A stretch of DNA of 56,260 nucleotides. It comes from an uncultured bacterium. Its GTDB lineage: Bacteria > Bacillota_I > Bacilli_A > RF39 > UBA660. The notes beneath the pieces were generated by a model, which worked only from the letters and a program-made list of their open reading frames with translations, was not told the origin of the DNA and searched no databases. Numbering within the stretch: position 1 is the stretch's first letter; every line of letters begins with the position of its first letter. A program made the translations under genes and the position numbers. The stretch covers positions 1-56,260 of the forward strand of contig CAUERX010000005.1 in assembly GCA_959020415.1 (NCBI GenBank). Reading direction: 5' to 3'. This document shows positions 25,629-32,962 of the stretch, in pieces.

Positions 25629-26300
25629 ATGGGGTTATTCAAAGAAAAGTCTTTATTAAAAACTATGATTATAATTATAGTATTTTTTACTTATAATATC
25701 ATTATTAGTACATTAATGGCTACTTTAGGGATAACAGATAAAGCATTGCTGATGTTTGTACCTGATTTAGTATTTTTAATAGTTGTTTTGATTTTATACG
25801 GGAAGACTATCAAGGAAGATTTTAAAAAGTTTCATGCAACGCATAAAATTGGTAAAAGACTGGTAATTATATTAAGTGGTTTTGTAATTTTGTTTGTTGT
25901 TAATATTGGGGTAGGTATGATTTTAGATCTTATATTTCCAAATGTAACGGTTGATGAAAATACAACGACTTTATATTCTTTAGATACGATATATACAATA
26001 TTTAAGGTATTAATATTTTCGGTAATTGCTGAAGAATTAGTATTTAGAAAATCAATTGGTGAAGTTGTTGATAATAAAATTGCTTTTGTTATTATAAGTA
26101 GTTTAATTTATTCATTAACTAATATTTTATATTCTGATTTAACTAGTTTATCTGTTTGGGTTAATGCTATTAGTTATTTTGCTATTTATTTGACCTTGTC
26201 AATAATTTATGTTAAAAACAAAGATAACATTTATCCAGTAATGGTTATGAAATTTTTACTTAATTTAATTCCGGTGGCTATTTTATTATCAGGTGTTTAG
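25629..26300 (+). CDS. CPBP-family membrane protein lacking usual catalytic histidines
   Basis: 223 residues, about seven hydrophobic segments. AEELVFRKSIG (Glu135, Glu136, Arg140) matches motif 1 (EExxxR) of CPBP/Abi intramembrane proteases. Motif 2, normally F-x3-H, reads YSLTN, and motif 3, normally H-x3-N or -B, begins with Lys (VMKFLLN). The metal or general-base His residues are therefore missing. Such proteins may be inactive protease homologues with binding or immunity roles. Promoter and RBS (AGTAGGGAATTTT) are good. A 56-residue membrane protein follows at once. Confidence 0.75.
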   Translation: MGLFKEKSLLKTMIIIIVFFTYNIIISTLMATLGITDKALLMFVPDLVFLIVVLILYGKTIKEDFKKFHATHKIGKRLVIILSGFVILFVVNIGVGMILDLIFPNVTVDENTTTLYSLDTIYTIFKVLIFSVIAEELVFRKSIGEVVDNKIAFVIISSLIYSLTNILYSDLTSLSVWVNAISYFAIYLTLSIIYVKNKDNIYPVMVMKFLLNLIPVAILLSGV

Positions 26301-26301
26301 G

Positions 26302-26472
26302 ATGGATAGATGTATTAATGTTTTAGCAGTAGTACAAACTAAATCGGCTGATTTTCTAGCCGTAGTTCAACAGCCATCGGTTGGACTAAAAAATGCAAAT
26401 AATTTAATAATTGTAATTGTTATTATAATTGTTATTTTATTAGCGGCAACGTTATTTAAACGTAGAAAGTAA
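26302..26472 (+). CDS. 56-residue single-helix membrane protein
   Basis: ATG 26302 lies one base after the CPBP-like stop. The product begins MDRCINVLAVVQTKSADFLAVVQ-like (internal repeat L-A-V-V-Q), then has a helix rich in Ile and Val (about 35-51) and ends in the basic LFKRRK. The N-terminal part would face outward and the tail inward if the positive-inside rule holds. The RBS is weak (CAGGTGTTTAGG). A strong terminator starts at its stop codon, which supports a real gene end. Function unknown. Confidence 0.5.
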   Translation: MDRCINVLAVVQTKSADFLAVVQQPSVGLKNANNLIIVIVIIIVILLAATLFKRRK

Positions 26473-26496
26473 GGGGGGAAGCTTCTTCCCTTTTTA
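26473..26496 (+). terminator. Rho-independent terminator
   Basis: GGGAAG (26476-26481), 3-base loop, CTTCCC (26485-26490), five T. Confidence 0.85.
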
Positions 26497-26519
26497 GCTA
26501 TTTTGATGAGGATGATATT

Positions 26520-27035
26520 ATGAAAAACTCAAAGAAACTTTTAAATATATTGTTGATAGTCAATTTTATTCTTTATCTAACATTTTTGACTTGGACTGTT
26601 TTGTTTAAATATGTATCGCTATTAGAAATATTTAGTCCAGAAAGATTATATGAAAGAGCTTTTCATATGATTCATTATAGCGATTTTTTAAACAATAATT
26701 TTAATAGTATCATGGGTAGTGTTATTTTGTATATACCGTTAGGGATTTTTTGCTGTATATATAGTAAGGATGCGAAAATTTGGCCAAAGGTTATAGCGAT
26801 ATTTTTATTAAGTTTGGCCTTTGAAATATTTAAATTTATTTTTGCTATTGGACCATCAGATGTTTTTGAAATTATTTGTAATGTTTTGGGAGGACTTTTG
26901 GGAATTGGAATCTATGTTTTGTTAGGTACGATGTTTAAAAATGAAGAAAAAGTAAAGAGTACAATGGCAATTTTAATGACGGTGGTAATGATATTTGTGC
27001 CAATAAGCATGTTTTTAATAAGTCTTGCGGGGTAA
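26520..27035 (+). CDS. VanZ-like family membrane protein
   Basis: 171 residues with four to five hydrophobic helices. The segment NSIMGSVILYIPLGIFCC plus LSLAFEIFKFIFAIGPSDVFEIICNVLGGLLGI is the VanZ pattern (PLG...E.Q/F...R/SDV.D...N..G). VanZ proteins raise teicoplanin tolerance in enterococci, but most homologues, like this one, stand alone and have no known substrate. RBS is modest (GATGAGGATGATATT). Confidence 0.85.
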   Translation: MKNSKKLLNILLIVNFILYLTFLTWTVLFKYVSLLEIFSPERLYERAFHMIHYSDFLNNNFNSIMGSVILYIPLGIFCCIYSKDAKIWPKVIAIFLLSLAFEIFKFIFAIGPSDVFEIICNVLGGLLGIGIYVLLGTMFKNEEKVKSTMAILMTVVMIFVPISMFLISLAG

Positions 27036-27084
27036 TAATTAATAAAATTGTTTATAAAAATCATATTTATGTGATTGAGGCTGT

Positions 27085-27270
27085 AACTTAGAATAATACA
27101 GATTGTCTTTGGTCATTTTTCCGCATGTCGATTATTCAGATAGCATTTTCGATGTGGATGCGGATGGTTATGCGGACCGTGGCTGCTTGGTATTACCAGT
27201 TTTCTATCTGAAATCTGACATCACATTTTCAGGAGAAGGGACAACGTTTAATCCATATATTATAAGATAA
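27085..27270 (+). pseudogene. Relic of the C-terminal domain found in the 6664-8022 protein
   Basis: The frame ending at the TAA 27268-27270 reads VFYLKSDITFSGEGTTFNPYIIR, closely matching the C-terminus PSLYLKSDIQLSGKGTEANPY of the protein at 6664-8022. Upstream the similarity seems to shift frame (NNTDCLWSFF in frame +2 near 27092, compare DTQWPWLLNAF), and stops (27076 and 27094 in the final frame) break any long reading. No start or RBS is visible. Only the last 60 or so codons remain of what was probably a full paralogue. Confidence 0.75.
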
Positions 27271-27272
27271 TG

Positions 27273-27296
27273 AAAATACCTAATTAGGTATTTTTT
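27273..27296. terminator. Bidirectional terminator
   Basis: AATACCTAATTAGGTATT palindrome with A and T runs on the two sides, between the relic and the convergent DUF192 gene, whose stop lies within it. Confidence 0.8.
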
Positions 27297-27585
27297 CGTT
27301 AACTTTTAAGCTGATTATAGTATTGGCCGGAAATTCATAGGTATAATATACATGCTTTTTGGGTAAAATAATATGGTTAGGTTTTAGATTATGATATATA
27401 TGAGTGACTTTATTTTCTCTATCGGTTAAAACAACATCAATTGCTTCTTTCATAAAAAATGTATGAATACCATTACATCTTAATTTTAAGCCATAATCAA
27501 TGTTTTTTTTAAACATGAGTCCTTTAAATTTATCAAAATGATTATTATATTCTTTGATTTTAATGTCTTTACCTTCTATTAACAT
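27280..27585 (-). CDS. DUF192 family protein
   Basis: 101 residues. The family core is visible: FKGLMFKKNIDYGL, RCNGIHTFFMKEAIDVVLTD and a C-terminal VYYTYEFPANTIISLKVN. DUF192 proteins are small beta-barrel-like proteins, often exported, but this one has no signal peptide and is likely cytoplasmic. Function is not established. Start ATG at 27585 follows GGTGATATA on the minus strand. Confidence 0.85.
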   Translation of the reverse strand: MLIEGKDIKIKEYNNHFDKFKGLMFKKNIDYGLKLRCNGIHTFFMKEAIDVVLTDRENKVTHIYHNLKPNHIILPKKHVYYTYEFPANTIISLKVNEKIPN

Positions 27586-27726
27586 TATATCACCAATAAC
27601 AATATATCATATTTTGTCAGAGTTTGGCTACTTTTTGTAAAAGTTTACTTATAGCGCTTGATTTTTTGCATAAAAGTCTATATACTTATTATAAGGATTA
27701 CGTTAGTTTGGCGTAGGAGGAAACAT

Positions 27727-27921
27727 ATGAAGAAATTAGGGGATAAAGGGCAAGCATTAGTTGAATATCTACTAATTATTGCAGTTATAAGTGTTATTGT
27801 GGTGAGTATTGTTAAACTCTTAGGTGGATATTTACAAGATTCTATGACAAAATCATCGTGTAAATTAATCGATAAAGAGTTTGTTGAAGGTTCTAAACCT
27901 GGAGAGGGTTCTTGTCAGTAG
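27727..27921 (+). CDS. Flp/Fap-type prepilin
   Basis: 64 residues. MKKLGDKGQALVEYLLII has the Flp cleavage pattern: Gly8 then QALVEY with Glu at mature position 5 and Tyr at 6, followed by one helix. The tail has two Cys (SSCKL, GEGSCQ) that could form a disulfide. ATG 27727 follows GTAGGAGGAAACAT. Flp pilins are normally built by a Tad system; none is in this window, so assembly genes must be elsewhere or the protein is an orphan. A terminator follows. Confidence 0.8.
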   Translation: MKKLGDKGQALVEYLLIIAVISVIVVSIVKLLGGYLQDSMTKSSCKLIDKEFVEGSKPGEGSCQ

Positions 27922-27945
27922 AAGATAAGTTGTTATCTTCTTTTT
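27921..27945 (+). terminator. Rho-independent terminator after Flp-type prepilin gene
   Basis: GAAGATAA, 4-base loop, TTATCTTC, then T run. Confidence 0.85.
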
Positions 27946-27963
27946 ATATAAAGGAGGCTTTTT

Positions 27964-28353
27964 ATGCGTTTGCTTAAAAGAGGTTATAGTATTGTTTGGC
28001 TGGTGTTGAGTTTATTAACCTGCAATATTTCCGTTTTGTTTTTAGGTTCACTACTAAAGGTATATGATGAGGGTGCTTGGTATACTAAATGGTATTATTG
28101 GGTGTTAGGATTTTTCTTTGGAATATTGCCAGCATTAGTAATGCTTTTCATTTTTGTAATAGAAACGACTGTAAAAGTATGTAAAAAATTGAATGTGCCA
28201 GGGACTGAGGTGTATGGCATTCCATATGTTTGGATTGGATGCACGATTATACCAATAGTGGGTTGGACTTTATTTGTAGTTTTACTAATTTATATTTATT
28301 TATGGTATTTAGTTAGTTTATTTCAAGGTAAGGGAGAAAAGTATATTAAATAG
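27964..28353 (+). CDS. Multi-pass membrane protein of unknown function
   Basis: 129 residues with three or four hydrophobic segments (about 8-28, 43-66, 82-110). Rich in Trp and Tyr (WYTKWYYWVLGF), ends with a basic tail GKGEKYIK. RBS AAAGGAGGC is strong. It follows the prepilin terminator and precedes nusB. No family recognised; its placement beside a pilin gene does not prove a link. Confidence 0.65.
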   Translation: MRLLKRGYSIVWLVLSLLTCNISVLFLGSLLKVYDEGAWYTKWYYWVLGFFFGILPALVMLFIFVIETTVKVCKKLNVPGTEVYGIPYVWIGCTIIPIVGWTLFVVLLIYIYLWYLVSLFQGKGEKYIK

Positions 28354-28382
28354 TTACTATTTCTCTTTTTTTATGCTATAAT
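28354..28382 (+). promoter_or_regulatory. Promoter for nusB-xseA-xseB
   Basis: Extended -10 TGC-TATAAT (28377-28382) with a weak TTACTA -35 at 17-base spacing. Confidence 0.5.
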
Positions 28383-28399
28383 TTATAAAGGTGATAGAA

Positions 28400-28807
28400 A
28401 TGCAGGTAAATAGAAGCGAACTACGTAGATTGTGTATGACAATTTTATATCAAATTGAAATATATCAAAAGAATAATATTGAATATAATGTTGATGATGT
28501 AATTAATGAAGTTTCCCCAATCGATAATGAATTTGTAAAAGAAATCGTTTATGGTGTAATTACATATAAGGAAGAAATTGACAAAATGGCAAACAAGTAT
28601 TTGGATGGATGGGCAATCGAGCGTTTAGGTAATACAGATGGGGCAATTTTAAGGATTGGGATCTTTGAACTTTTATATACAAAAACACCAGAAATTGTTT
28701 CAATCAATGAAGCAATTGAACTTGCGAAAAGTTATAGTGATGATAATGTTCGAAAGATGATTAATGGAGTACTCGATAAAATATATCATGAAAAAGTAGG
28801 TGAGTAG
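28400..28807 (+). CDS. nusB: Transcription antitermination factor NusB
   Basis: 135 residues, usual length. All-helical RNA-binding protein that joins NusE (S10) at boxA in rRNA operons. The start MQVNRSELRRLCMTILYQIEIY and the C-terminal half (AIERLGNTDGAILRIGIFELLY...VSINEAIELAKSYSDDNVRKMINGVLDKI) are characteristic. ATG 28400 after AAAGGTGATAGAA. Directly abuts xseA, the same order as in B. subtilis. Confidence 0.97.
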   Translation: MQVNRSELRRLCMTILYQIEIYQKNNIEYNVDDVINEVSPIDNEFVKEIVYGVITYKEEIDKMANKYLDGWAIERLGNTDGAILRIGIFELLYTKTPEIVSINEAIELAKSYSDDNVRKMINGVLDKIYHEKVGE

Positions 28808-30079
28808 ATGGATGAGAAGTATTTAACAGTAAGTGCGATTACTCGTTATTTGAAAGCAAAATTTGATTTAGATGAAAATTTAAAATCAGTTTTTTTAAAA
28901 GGTGAAATTTCTAATTTTAAGGCTCACAACTCAGGTCATTTATATTTTTCGGTGAAAGATGAGACTAGTAAAATAAACGCAATTATGTTTAGTCGCAGTG
29001 CTGCTAAATTGGATTTTAAGCCGGTGGATGGGACTAAAGTTTTAATTGTGGGGCGTATTAGTATTTATGAAGCAACAGGCAATTATCAAATTTACGTTGA
29101 CCAAATGATGGAAGATGGTGTTGGCAATTTATATGTGGCTTTTGAGAAGCTGAAAAAAACACTACAAGCTGAAGGCTTATTTGATAAAGAACATAAAAAA
29201 GAAATTCCAAAAATTCCGCGTCGTGTAGGAATTGTTACAGCAAGTACGGGAGCAGCAGTTCGTGATATCGTAACAACAATAAAAAGAAGATTTCCAATTT
29301 GTGAAACAATTTTATTTCCAACATTTGTACAAGGCGATAATGCCAAAGACGATATTGTCCGAAATATTAAACGAGCTGAGGATTACGATATAGATGTTTT
29401 AATTGTTGGTCGTGGTGGCGGATCAATCGAAGACTTATGGCCTTTTAATGAAGAGGTTGTTGCGAGAGCTATTTATAATTCACCAATACCTATAATTAGT
29501 GCGGTCGGTCATGAAGTTGATTTTACAATAAGTGATTTTGTTTCAGATTTAAGGGCACCTACGCCAACGGCGGCGGCAGAACTGGCTGTGCCTAATATGG
29601 TTGATTTAAAAAGAAACATAGAACAACTTAGTATTCGTTTAAAAGAAGCGGTGTATAAGAAAATTAATTATCAAAAATTATATCTAGACTCAATTAAAAG
29701 CTCTTTTGTAATTAAAAATCCGATGATTATGTTTGATAATCGTCGACAAAAAATCGATTTAATGAATAGTCGTTTGAACGATCTTATTTTAAGAAGGGTT
29801 GAGTTTCAAAGAGATAAATTAGACAATTTGAAGAGGAGCTATATTTTTAGTAATCCAAGACTTTTATACAAAGATGAAAAAGTTACGCTTAATAATTTAA
29901 TTGATAAATTGGAATTATTAAATCCACTTAAGGTATTAGGGCGCGGCTATAGTATCACATATAGTGGTGAGAAGGTTATTAAAGATGTTAATGATGTTAA
30001 AGATACTGTTAATATTAAACTATATAATGGTGAAATAAAAGCTAAAGTTTTAGAAACTAAGGAGGTAAATCATGGCTAA
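28808..30079 (+). CDS. xseA: Exodeoxyribonuclease VII large subunit
   Basis: 423 residues. N-terminal OB fold (LKGEISNFKAHNSGHLYFSVKD) and catalytic domain with RVGIVTASTGAAVRDI, GRGGGSIEDLWPFNEE, SAVGHEVDFTISDFVSDLRAPTPTAAAE. C-terminal coiled coil and the end LGRGYSITYSGEKVI are typical. With XseB it degrades single-stranded DNA. Starts immediately after the nusB stop and overlaps xseB by 8 bases. Confidence 0.98.
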   Translation: MDEKYLTVSAITRYLKAKFDLDENLKSVFLKGEISNFKAHNSGHLYFSVKDETSKINAIMFSRSAAKLDFKPVDGTKVLIVGRISIYEATGNYQIYVDQMMEDGVGNLYVAFEKLKKTLQAEGLFDKEHKKEIPKIPRRVGIVTASTGAAVRDIVTTIKRRFPICETILFPTFVQGDNAKDDIVRNIKRAEDYDIDVLIVGRGGGSIEDLWPFNEEVVARAIYNSPIPIISAVGHEVDFTISDFVSDLRAPTPTAAAELAVPNMVDLKRNIEQLSIRLKEAVYKKINYQKLYLDSIKSSFVIKNPMIMFDNRRQKIDLMNSRLNDLILRRVEFQRDKLDNLKRSYIFSNPRLLYKDEKVTLNNLIDKLELLNPLKVLGRGYSITYSGEKVIKDVNDVKDTVNIKLYNGEIKAKVLETKEVNHG

Positions 30080-30293
30080 AAAATTTGAAGATAAAGTAAA
30101 AGAATTAGAAGAAATTATCAATGTTTTAGAAAATGGTGACTCTAGTTTAGATGAATCTATTAATAAATATACTGAAGCAATGAAATTAGTTAAAGAATGT
30201 GATGAAGAGTTAAAACAGATTGAAGAAAAGGTAAATAAAATCGTAGCTGAGGATGGTAGCTTAGAAGATTTTGAACCTGACACTACTGAGTAG
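30072..30293 (+). CDS. xseB: Exodeoxyribonuclease VII small subunit
   Basis: 73 residues. FEDKVKELEEIINVLENGDSSLDESINKYTEAMKLVKEC is the XseB signature. Forms the multi-copy small subunit that binds the XseA coiled coil. RBS GGAGGTAAATC lies within xseA. Ends in a terminator overlapping its stop. Confidence 0.96.
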   Translation: MAKKFEDKVKELEEIINVLENGDSSLDESINKYTEAMKLVKECDEELKQIEEKVNKIVAEDGSLEDFEPDTTE

Positions 30294-30301
30294 TGTTTTT
30301 T
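30280..30301 (+). terminator. Rho-independent terminator after xseB
   Basis: ACACTA (30280-30285), 5-base loop including part of the stop codon context, TAGTGT (30291-30296), T run. Confidence 0.8.
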
Positions 30302-30302
30302 C

Positions 30303-30331
30303 TTGACTATTATTTGGACCTTGGTTATAAT
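30303..30331 (+). promoter_or_regulatory. Sigma-A type promoter of prepilin genes
   Basis: TTGACT, 17-base spacer, TATAAT (30326-30331); very near consensus. Confidence 0.8.
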
Positions 30332-30348
30332 TAGAATAGGTGAAGAAT

Positions 30349-30708
30349 ATGAAACACAAAGGTTTTACATTAATTGAATTATTAGGGGTAATTGTTTTGC
30401 TTGGAGTTTTAGCGTTAATTGCTGTACCAGCAATTGATAAATCATTAAATTCTAGTAAAGATAATCTTGAAAACACGCAAGAAACACAAATAATTAAGGG
30501 CGCGAAGGATTATTATGCTGAGCATTTAAGTGAATTGCCTCAAGCTGAAGGGGCTTCGGCTTCAAAAACGATAACTGTGAAGAAATTACAGGAACAAGGA
30601 TATTTACCTTTAAATATTACAAATCCAAAGACTGGCGAACTTTATCCTGATACTACTTTGGTTAGGGTAACTAAGAATAAAGAAAATTTTAAATATAAAG
30701 TAGAATAG
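30349..30708 (+). CDS. Type IV-like prepilin (ComGC/PilA class)
   Basis: 119 residues. MKHKGFTLIELLGV is a class III signal: cleavage after Gly5, Phe6 becomes residue 1, Glu10 is mature position 5. A hydrophobic N-terminal helix leads into a small globular domain with KGAKDYYAEHLSELPQ. ATG 30349 after AGGTGAAGAAT. No prepilin peptidase or assembly ATPase is nearby; DNA uptake pilus or minor pilin is possible. Confidence 0.9.
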   Translation: MKHKGFTLIELLGVIVLLGVLALIAVPAIDKSLNSSKDNLENTQETQIIKGAKDYYAEHLSELPQAEGASASKTITVKKLQEQGYLPLNITNPKTGELYPDTTLVRVTKNKENFKYKVE

Positions 30709-30716
30709 GTGAGAAA

Positions 30717-31121
30717 ATGAAAAAAGGATTTACTTTAATCGAACTTTTAACGGTTATTGCGATATTGGGAATTATAACTGCAATAACGGCACCTACCATT
30801 ATTAATGTTATTAAATCTTCAAAGGAGCAAGCTTTTATTGATTCTGCCGCAGGGGTAACTGAGGCAGCAAGAACTTATCAAGTTAGCAATAATAATGGAC
30901 ATGATTTAACTATTACATTTTCAAATGGAACGGCTAATCCGGCAATTCAAACTAAAGGTGATTTGCCCGATAGTGGTTCAATTCATATTGACAAGAATGG
31001 AAAAGTAGAATATGCGTTTTGGAATTCGGAATTAAAGAAATGTTTAGTTAAAACTCAAGATGCAAAAAAAGGAAGTATTAGTACAAGCATTACTAGCAGT
31101 TCTAATTGTAAAATTAAATAA
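30717..31121 (+). CDS. Second type IV-like prepilin
   Basis: 134 residues. MKKGFTLIELLTVIAILGII: cleavage after Gly4, Phe5 as mature start and Glu9 at position 5. The downstream part (SGSIHIDKNGKVEYAFWNSELKKC) has two Cys near the C-terminus. It starts 8 bases after the first prepilin and shares its promoter. The two likely form a pilus-like filament or its tip together. Confidence 0.9.
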   Translation: MKKGFTLIELLTVIAILGIITAITAPTIINVIKSSKEQAFIDSAAGVTEAARTYQVSNNNGHDLTITFSNGTANPAIQTKGDLPDSGSIHIDKNGKVEYAFWNSELKKCLVKTQDAKKGSISTSITSSSNCKIK

Positions 31122-31153
31122 TTATTTAATATTAAAAATAGAAAGGTGATATT

Positions 31154-32005
31154 ATGGAACCAAAAATATCTAATGCTAAAATTATTGGAATAATTGCCTT
31201 TTTATTGATACTCGTAATAATAGTGTTTTTAATATTTAATATTTTTTCGGTTAAAGAAGAGAAAGAAGAAAAACATAAACAAGAAGTAGTGTATGAAAAA
31301 GAGAATATTCAAATGTCATATGATGGCAGTTATTTAGAATATATTCAACAAGGTGAACCATATGTTGAAAAAGGTATTACAGCCTCTACTAAGGATGGCA
31401 GTGATCTTTCAGATGAAGTGATTATTTCTTATTTTAAAAATGGAGTCCAGGTTCCAGATTTAGAAACAGACGAATTAGCTTCTTACTTAATTAAATATAC
31501 AGTTAAGGAAGAAAAAACTGCAAAGACCACATCGATAAATAGGAGTGTAATTGTTATTGATAATAAAGCACCAACAATTACGATACCAGAAAAAACTGAA
31601 ATTACGAGTGCAGAGGCGGCTTCTTTTGATTTAAAAGAGGGAGTGATTGCTGCTGATAATTCGGGAACGGTAGATCTTACTTATGACAATACGCTATCTA
31701 CTTTAGCTGGTGAATATATTATTACATATAAAGCGGTTGATGCATCAGGAAATGAAACAATTCGTAAACGTTTAATTAAGGTAAGTTCTGGAATTGAGTT
31801 TAGCTATGATGGTGGCTTTGTAACAATAAATTATCCATCTGGAAAATATACATATCAGTATAGTTTAGATGGTGGCACAACATGGGAAAATGCTTCTAAA
31901 AAACAAACTTTAGAACTTAATGATTCTGTGGTTATAGCAAGTGTATATGAAGATAATAATTATGTAATGGCTAATAGCTTCAGTACAAAAAAAGAGGACT
32001 TTTAA
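31154..32005 (+). CDS. Membrane-anchored DUF5011/Ig-like protein
   Basis: 283 residues. One N-terminal helix (IIGIIAFLLILVIIVFLIFNIF), a charged stretch, then Ig-like beta domains: DGSYLEYIQQGEPYVEKGITA (first) and APTITIPEKTEITSAEAASF ... YIITYKAVDASGNETI (second), the DUF5011 pattern of surface proteins. A third beta region follows (YQYSLDGGTTWENA). Follows the prepilins by 32 bases with RBS AAGGTGATATT, so it could be part of their unit, perhaps a pilus partner; that is inference. A shared terminator separates it from lexA. Confidence 0.75.
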   Translation: MEPKISNAKIIGIIAFLLILVIIVFLIFNIFSVKEEKEEKHKQEVVYEKENIQMSYDGSYLEYIQQGEPYVEKGITASTKDGSDLSDEVIISYFKNGVQVPDLETDELASYLIKYTVKEEKTAKTTSINRSVIVIDNKAPTITIPEKTEITSAEAASFDLKEGVIAADNSGTVDLTYDNTLSTLAGEYIITYKAVDASGNETIRKRLIKVSSGIEFSYDGGFVTINYPSGKYTYQYSLDGGTTWENASKKQTLELNDSVVIASVYEDNNYVMANSFSTKKEDF

Positions 32006-32016
32006 ATCCTCTTTAT
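31988..32016. terminator. Bidirectional terminator
   Basis: AAAGAGGA (31991-31998) pairs with TCCTCTTT (32007-32014); A run before and T-rich after. It stands between convergent genes. Confidence 0.75.
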
Positions 32017-32630
32017 ATTTTGCGGTAAAGACCAATAGCTTTGCCTAAAATTATAACATTATTTAGAATAATAGGATCCATTGTATCGTTTTCAGGTTGT
32101 AATCTAATATGATCGCTTTCTTTGTAAAACGTTTTTAAAGTTACTTCATTTTCATCGGTCATAGCGACAATTATTTCACCGTTACGTGCGGTGTTTTTAC
32201 GCTCGACGATAACAATGTCTCCATCTAAGATTCCGGCATTTATCATACTAGTTCCACTTACTTTTAATGTAAATACTTCTTTTCCTTTTGGAAGTAGGTA
32301 TGATGGTAAGCTAAAATATTCATCTGGCATTTCAATAGCTTCAATTGGAGATCCGGCGGTAATTCTGCCTAGCAATGGTACTTTAGTTACTTCTTCGTTT
32401 TTTGGAACGAATTCATTTTCAACTAATAATTCAATTGCACGGTTCTTAGAATTTTGTTTGCGAATAATGCCTTTCTTTTCTAAATTTTTAAGATGGGCAT
32501 GGATAGTAGCTGGCGATGAAATACCTAGTGCTTTACCAATTTCCCTTACTGATGGGCAGTAACCATGTGAAACAATATATGATTTAACGTAGTCTAATAC
32601 ATCTTTTTGACGTGCAGTTAATTTTTCCAT
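32013..32630 (-). CDS. lexA: SOS repressor LexA
   Basis: 205 residues. Winged HTH (CPSVREIGKALGISSPATIH, about residues 25-44) binds SOS boxes; the autocleavage site is Ala92-Gly93 in RITAGSP, with catalytic Ser128 (SGTSMI) and Lys166 (VTLKTF). RecA filaments trigger self-cleavage and derepression. RBS AGGAGGAATT. Two SOS boxes lie in the divergent promoter region, one on its own -35, so it should repress itself and the gene at 32765. Confidence 0.98.
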   Translation of the reverse strand: MEKLTARQKDVLDYVKSYIVSHGYCPSVREIGKALGISSPATIHAHLKNLEKKGIIRKQNSKNRAIELLVENEFVPKNEEVTKVPLLGRITAGSPIEAIEMPDEYFSLPSYLLPKGKEVFTLKVSGTSMINAGILDGDIVIVERKNTARNGEIIVAMTDENEVTLKTFYKESDHIRLQPENDTMDPIILNNVIILGKAIGLYRKI

Positions 32631-32661
32631 AATTCCTCCTTTATTCTCTATTTGTATATTA

Positions 32662-32690
32662 ATATTAACATAAATTTACAAAAAAGTCAA
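32662..32690 (-). promoter_or_regulatory. lexA promoter
   Basis: On the minus strand TTGACT (32685-32690), 17-base spacer, TAATAT (32662-32667). The -35 overlaps the SOS box 32688-32701, consistent with autorepression. Confidence 0.7.
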
Positions 32691-32701
32691 ACGTTTGTTT
32701 G
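32688..32701. promoter_or_regulatory. SOS box 1 (LexA operator)
   Basis: CAAACGTTTGTTTG fits CGAAC-N4-GTTCG with one change in each half-site, symmetrical; it sits at the lexA -35. Confidence 0.7.
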
Positions 32702-32710
32702 ATTTATGTA

Positions 32711-32739
32711 TTGACACGAATAAATGTTCGTGTTATGAT
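32711..32739 (+). promoter_or_regulatory. SOS-controlled promoter of the 45-residue membrane protein gene
   Basis: TTGACA (32711-32716), exactly 17 bases, TATGAT (32734-32739). The spacer is largely filled by an SOS box, the usual way LexA blocks RNA polymerase. Confidence 0.85.
32717..32730. promoter_or_regulatory. SOS box 2 (LexA operator)
   Basis: CGAATAAATGTTCG differs from CGAAC-N4-GTTCG at one base. It lies between the -35 and -10 of the promoter at 32711. Confidence 0.88.
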
Positions 32740-32764
32740 TAAGATACAAAAGGAGGCGAATAAT

Positions 32765-32902
32765 ATGGATATGTTAAAAAGCAAAGCAACTGTTGCTTTA
32801 ATCTTAATGGTTTTGGGGGTGGCTTATATAGGCGGCCTCGATAATAGTAGTTTAGAAGATAATACAAGAACTACTGAACATCCGATTTCAGTAAATGCAT
32901 AA
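32765..32902 (+). CDS. SOS-induced 45-residue membrane protein in the yneA position
   Basis: MDMLKSKATVALILMVLG starts a protein with one helix at about residues 8-24, a short N-terminal cytoplasmic part and an acidic, polar outer tail of about 20 residues (SSLEDNTRTTEHPISVNA). RBS AGGAGGCGAATAAT is strong and the promoter holds an SOS box. In B. subtilis the divergent neighbour of lexA is yneA, an SOS-induced membrane division inhibitor with a LysM domain, followed later by tkt and yneF as here. This protein has the helix but no LysM domain. A division inhibitor role is inferred from control and position. Confidence 0.75.
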   Translation: MDMLKSKATVALILMVLGVAYIGGLDNSSLEDNTRTTEHPISVNA

Positions 32903-32932
32903 TTTATTATTTTCAAATATGGGATAATTTGC

Positions 32933-32938
32933 TATAAT
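32933..32938 (+). promoter_or_regulatory. Extended -10 promoter for tkt
   Basis: TGC-TATAAT 25 bases before tkt, so tkt does not depend on the SOS promoter. Confidence 0.5.
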
Positions 32939-32962
32939 GATATTAGAATAAGAGGGATATAT

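Noticed and set aside
32191..32562. Plus-strand ORF opposite lexA
   Set aside because: Antisense shadow; lexA on the minus strand has full domain and catalytic residues.
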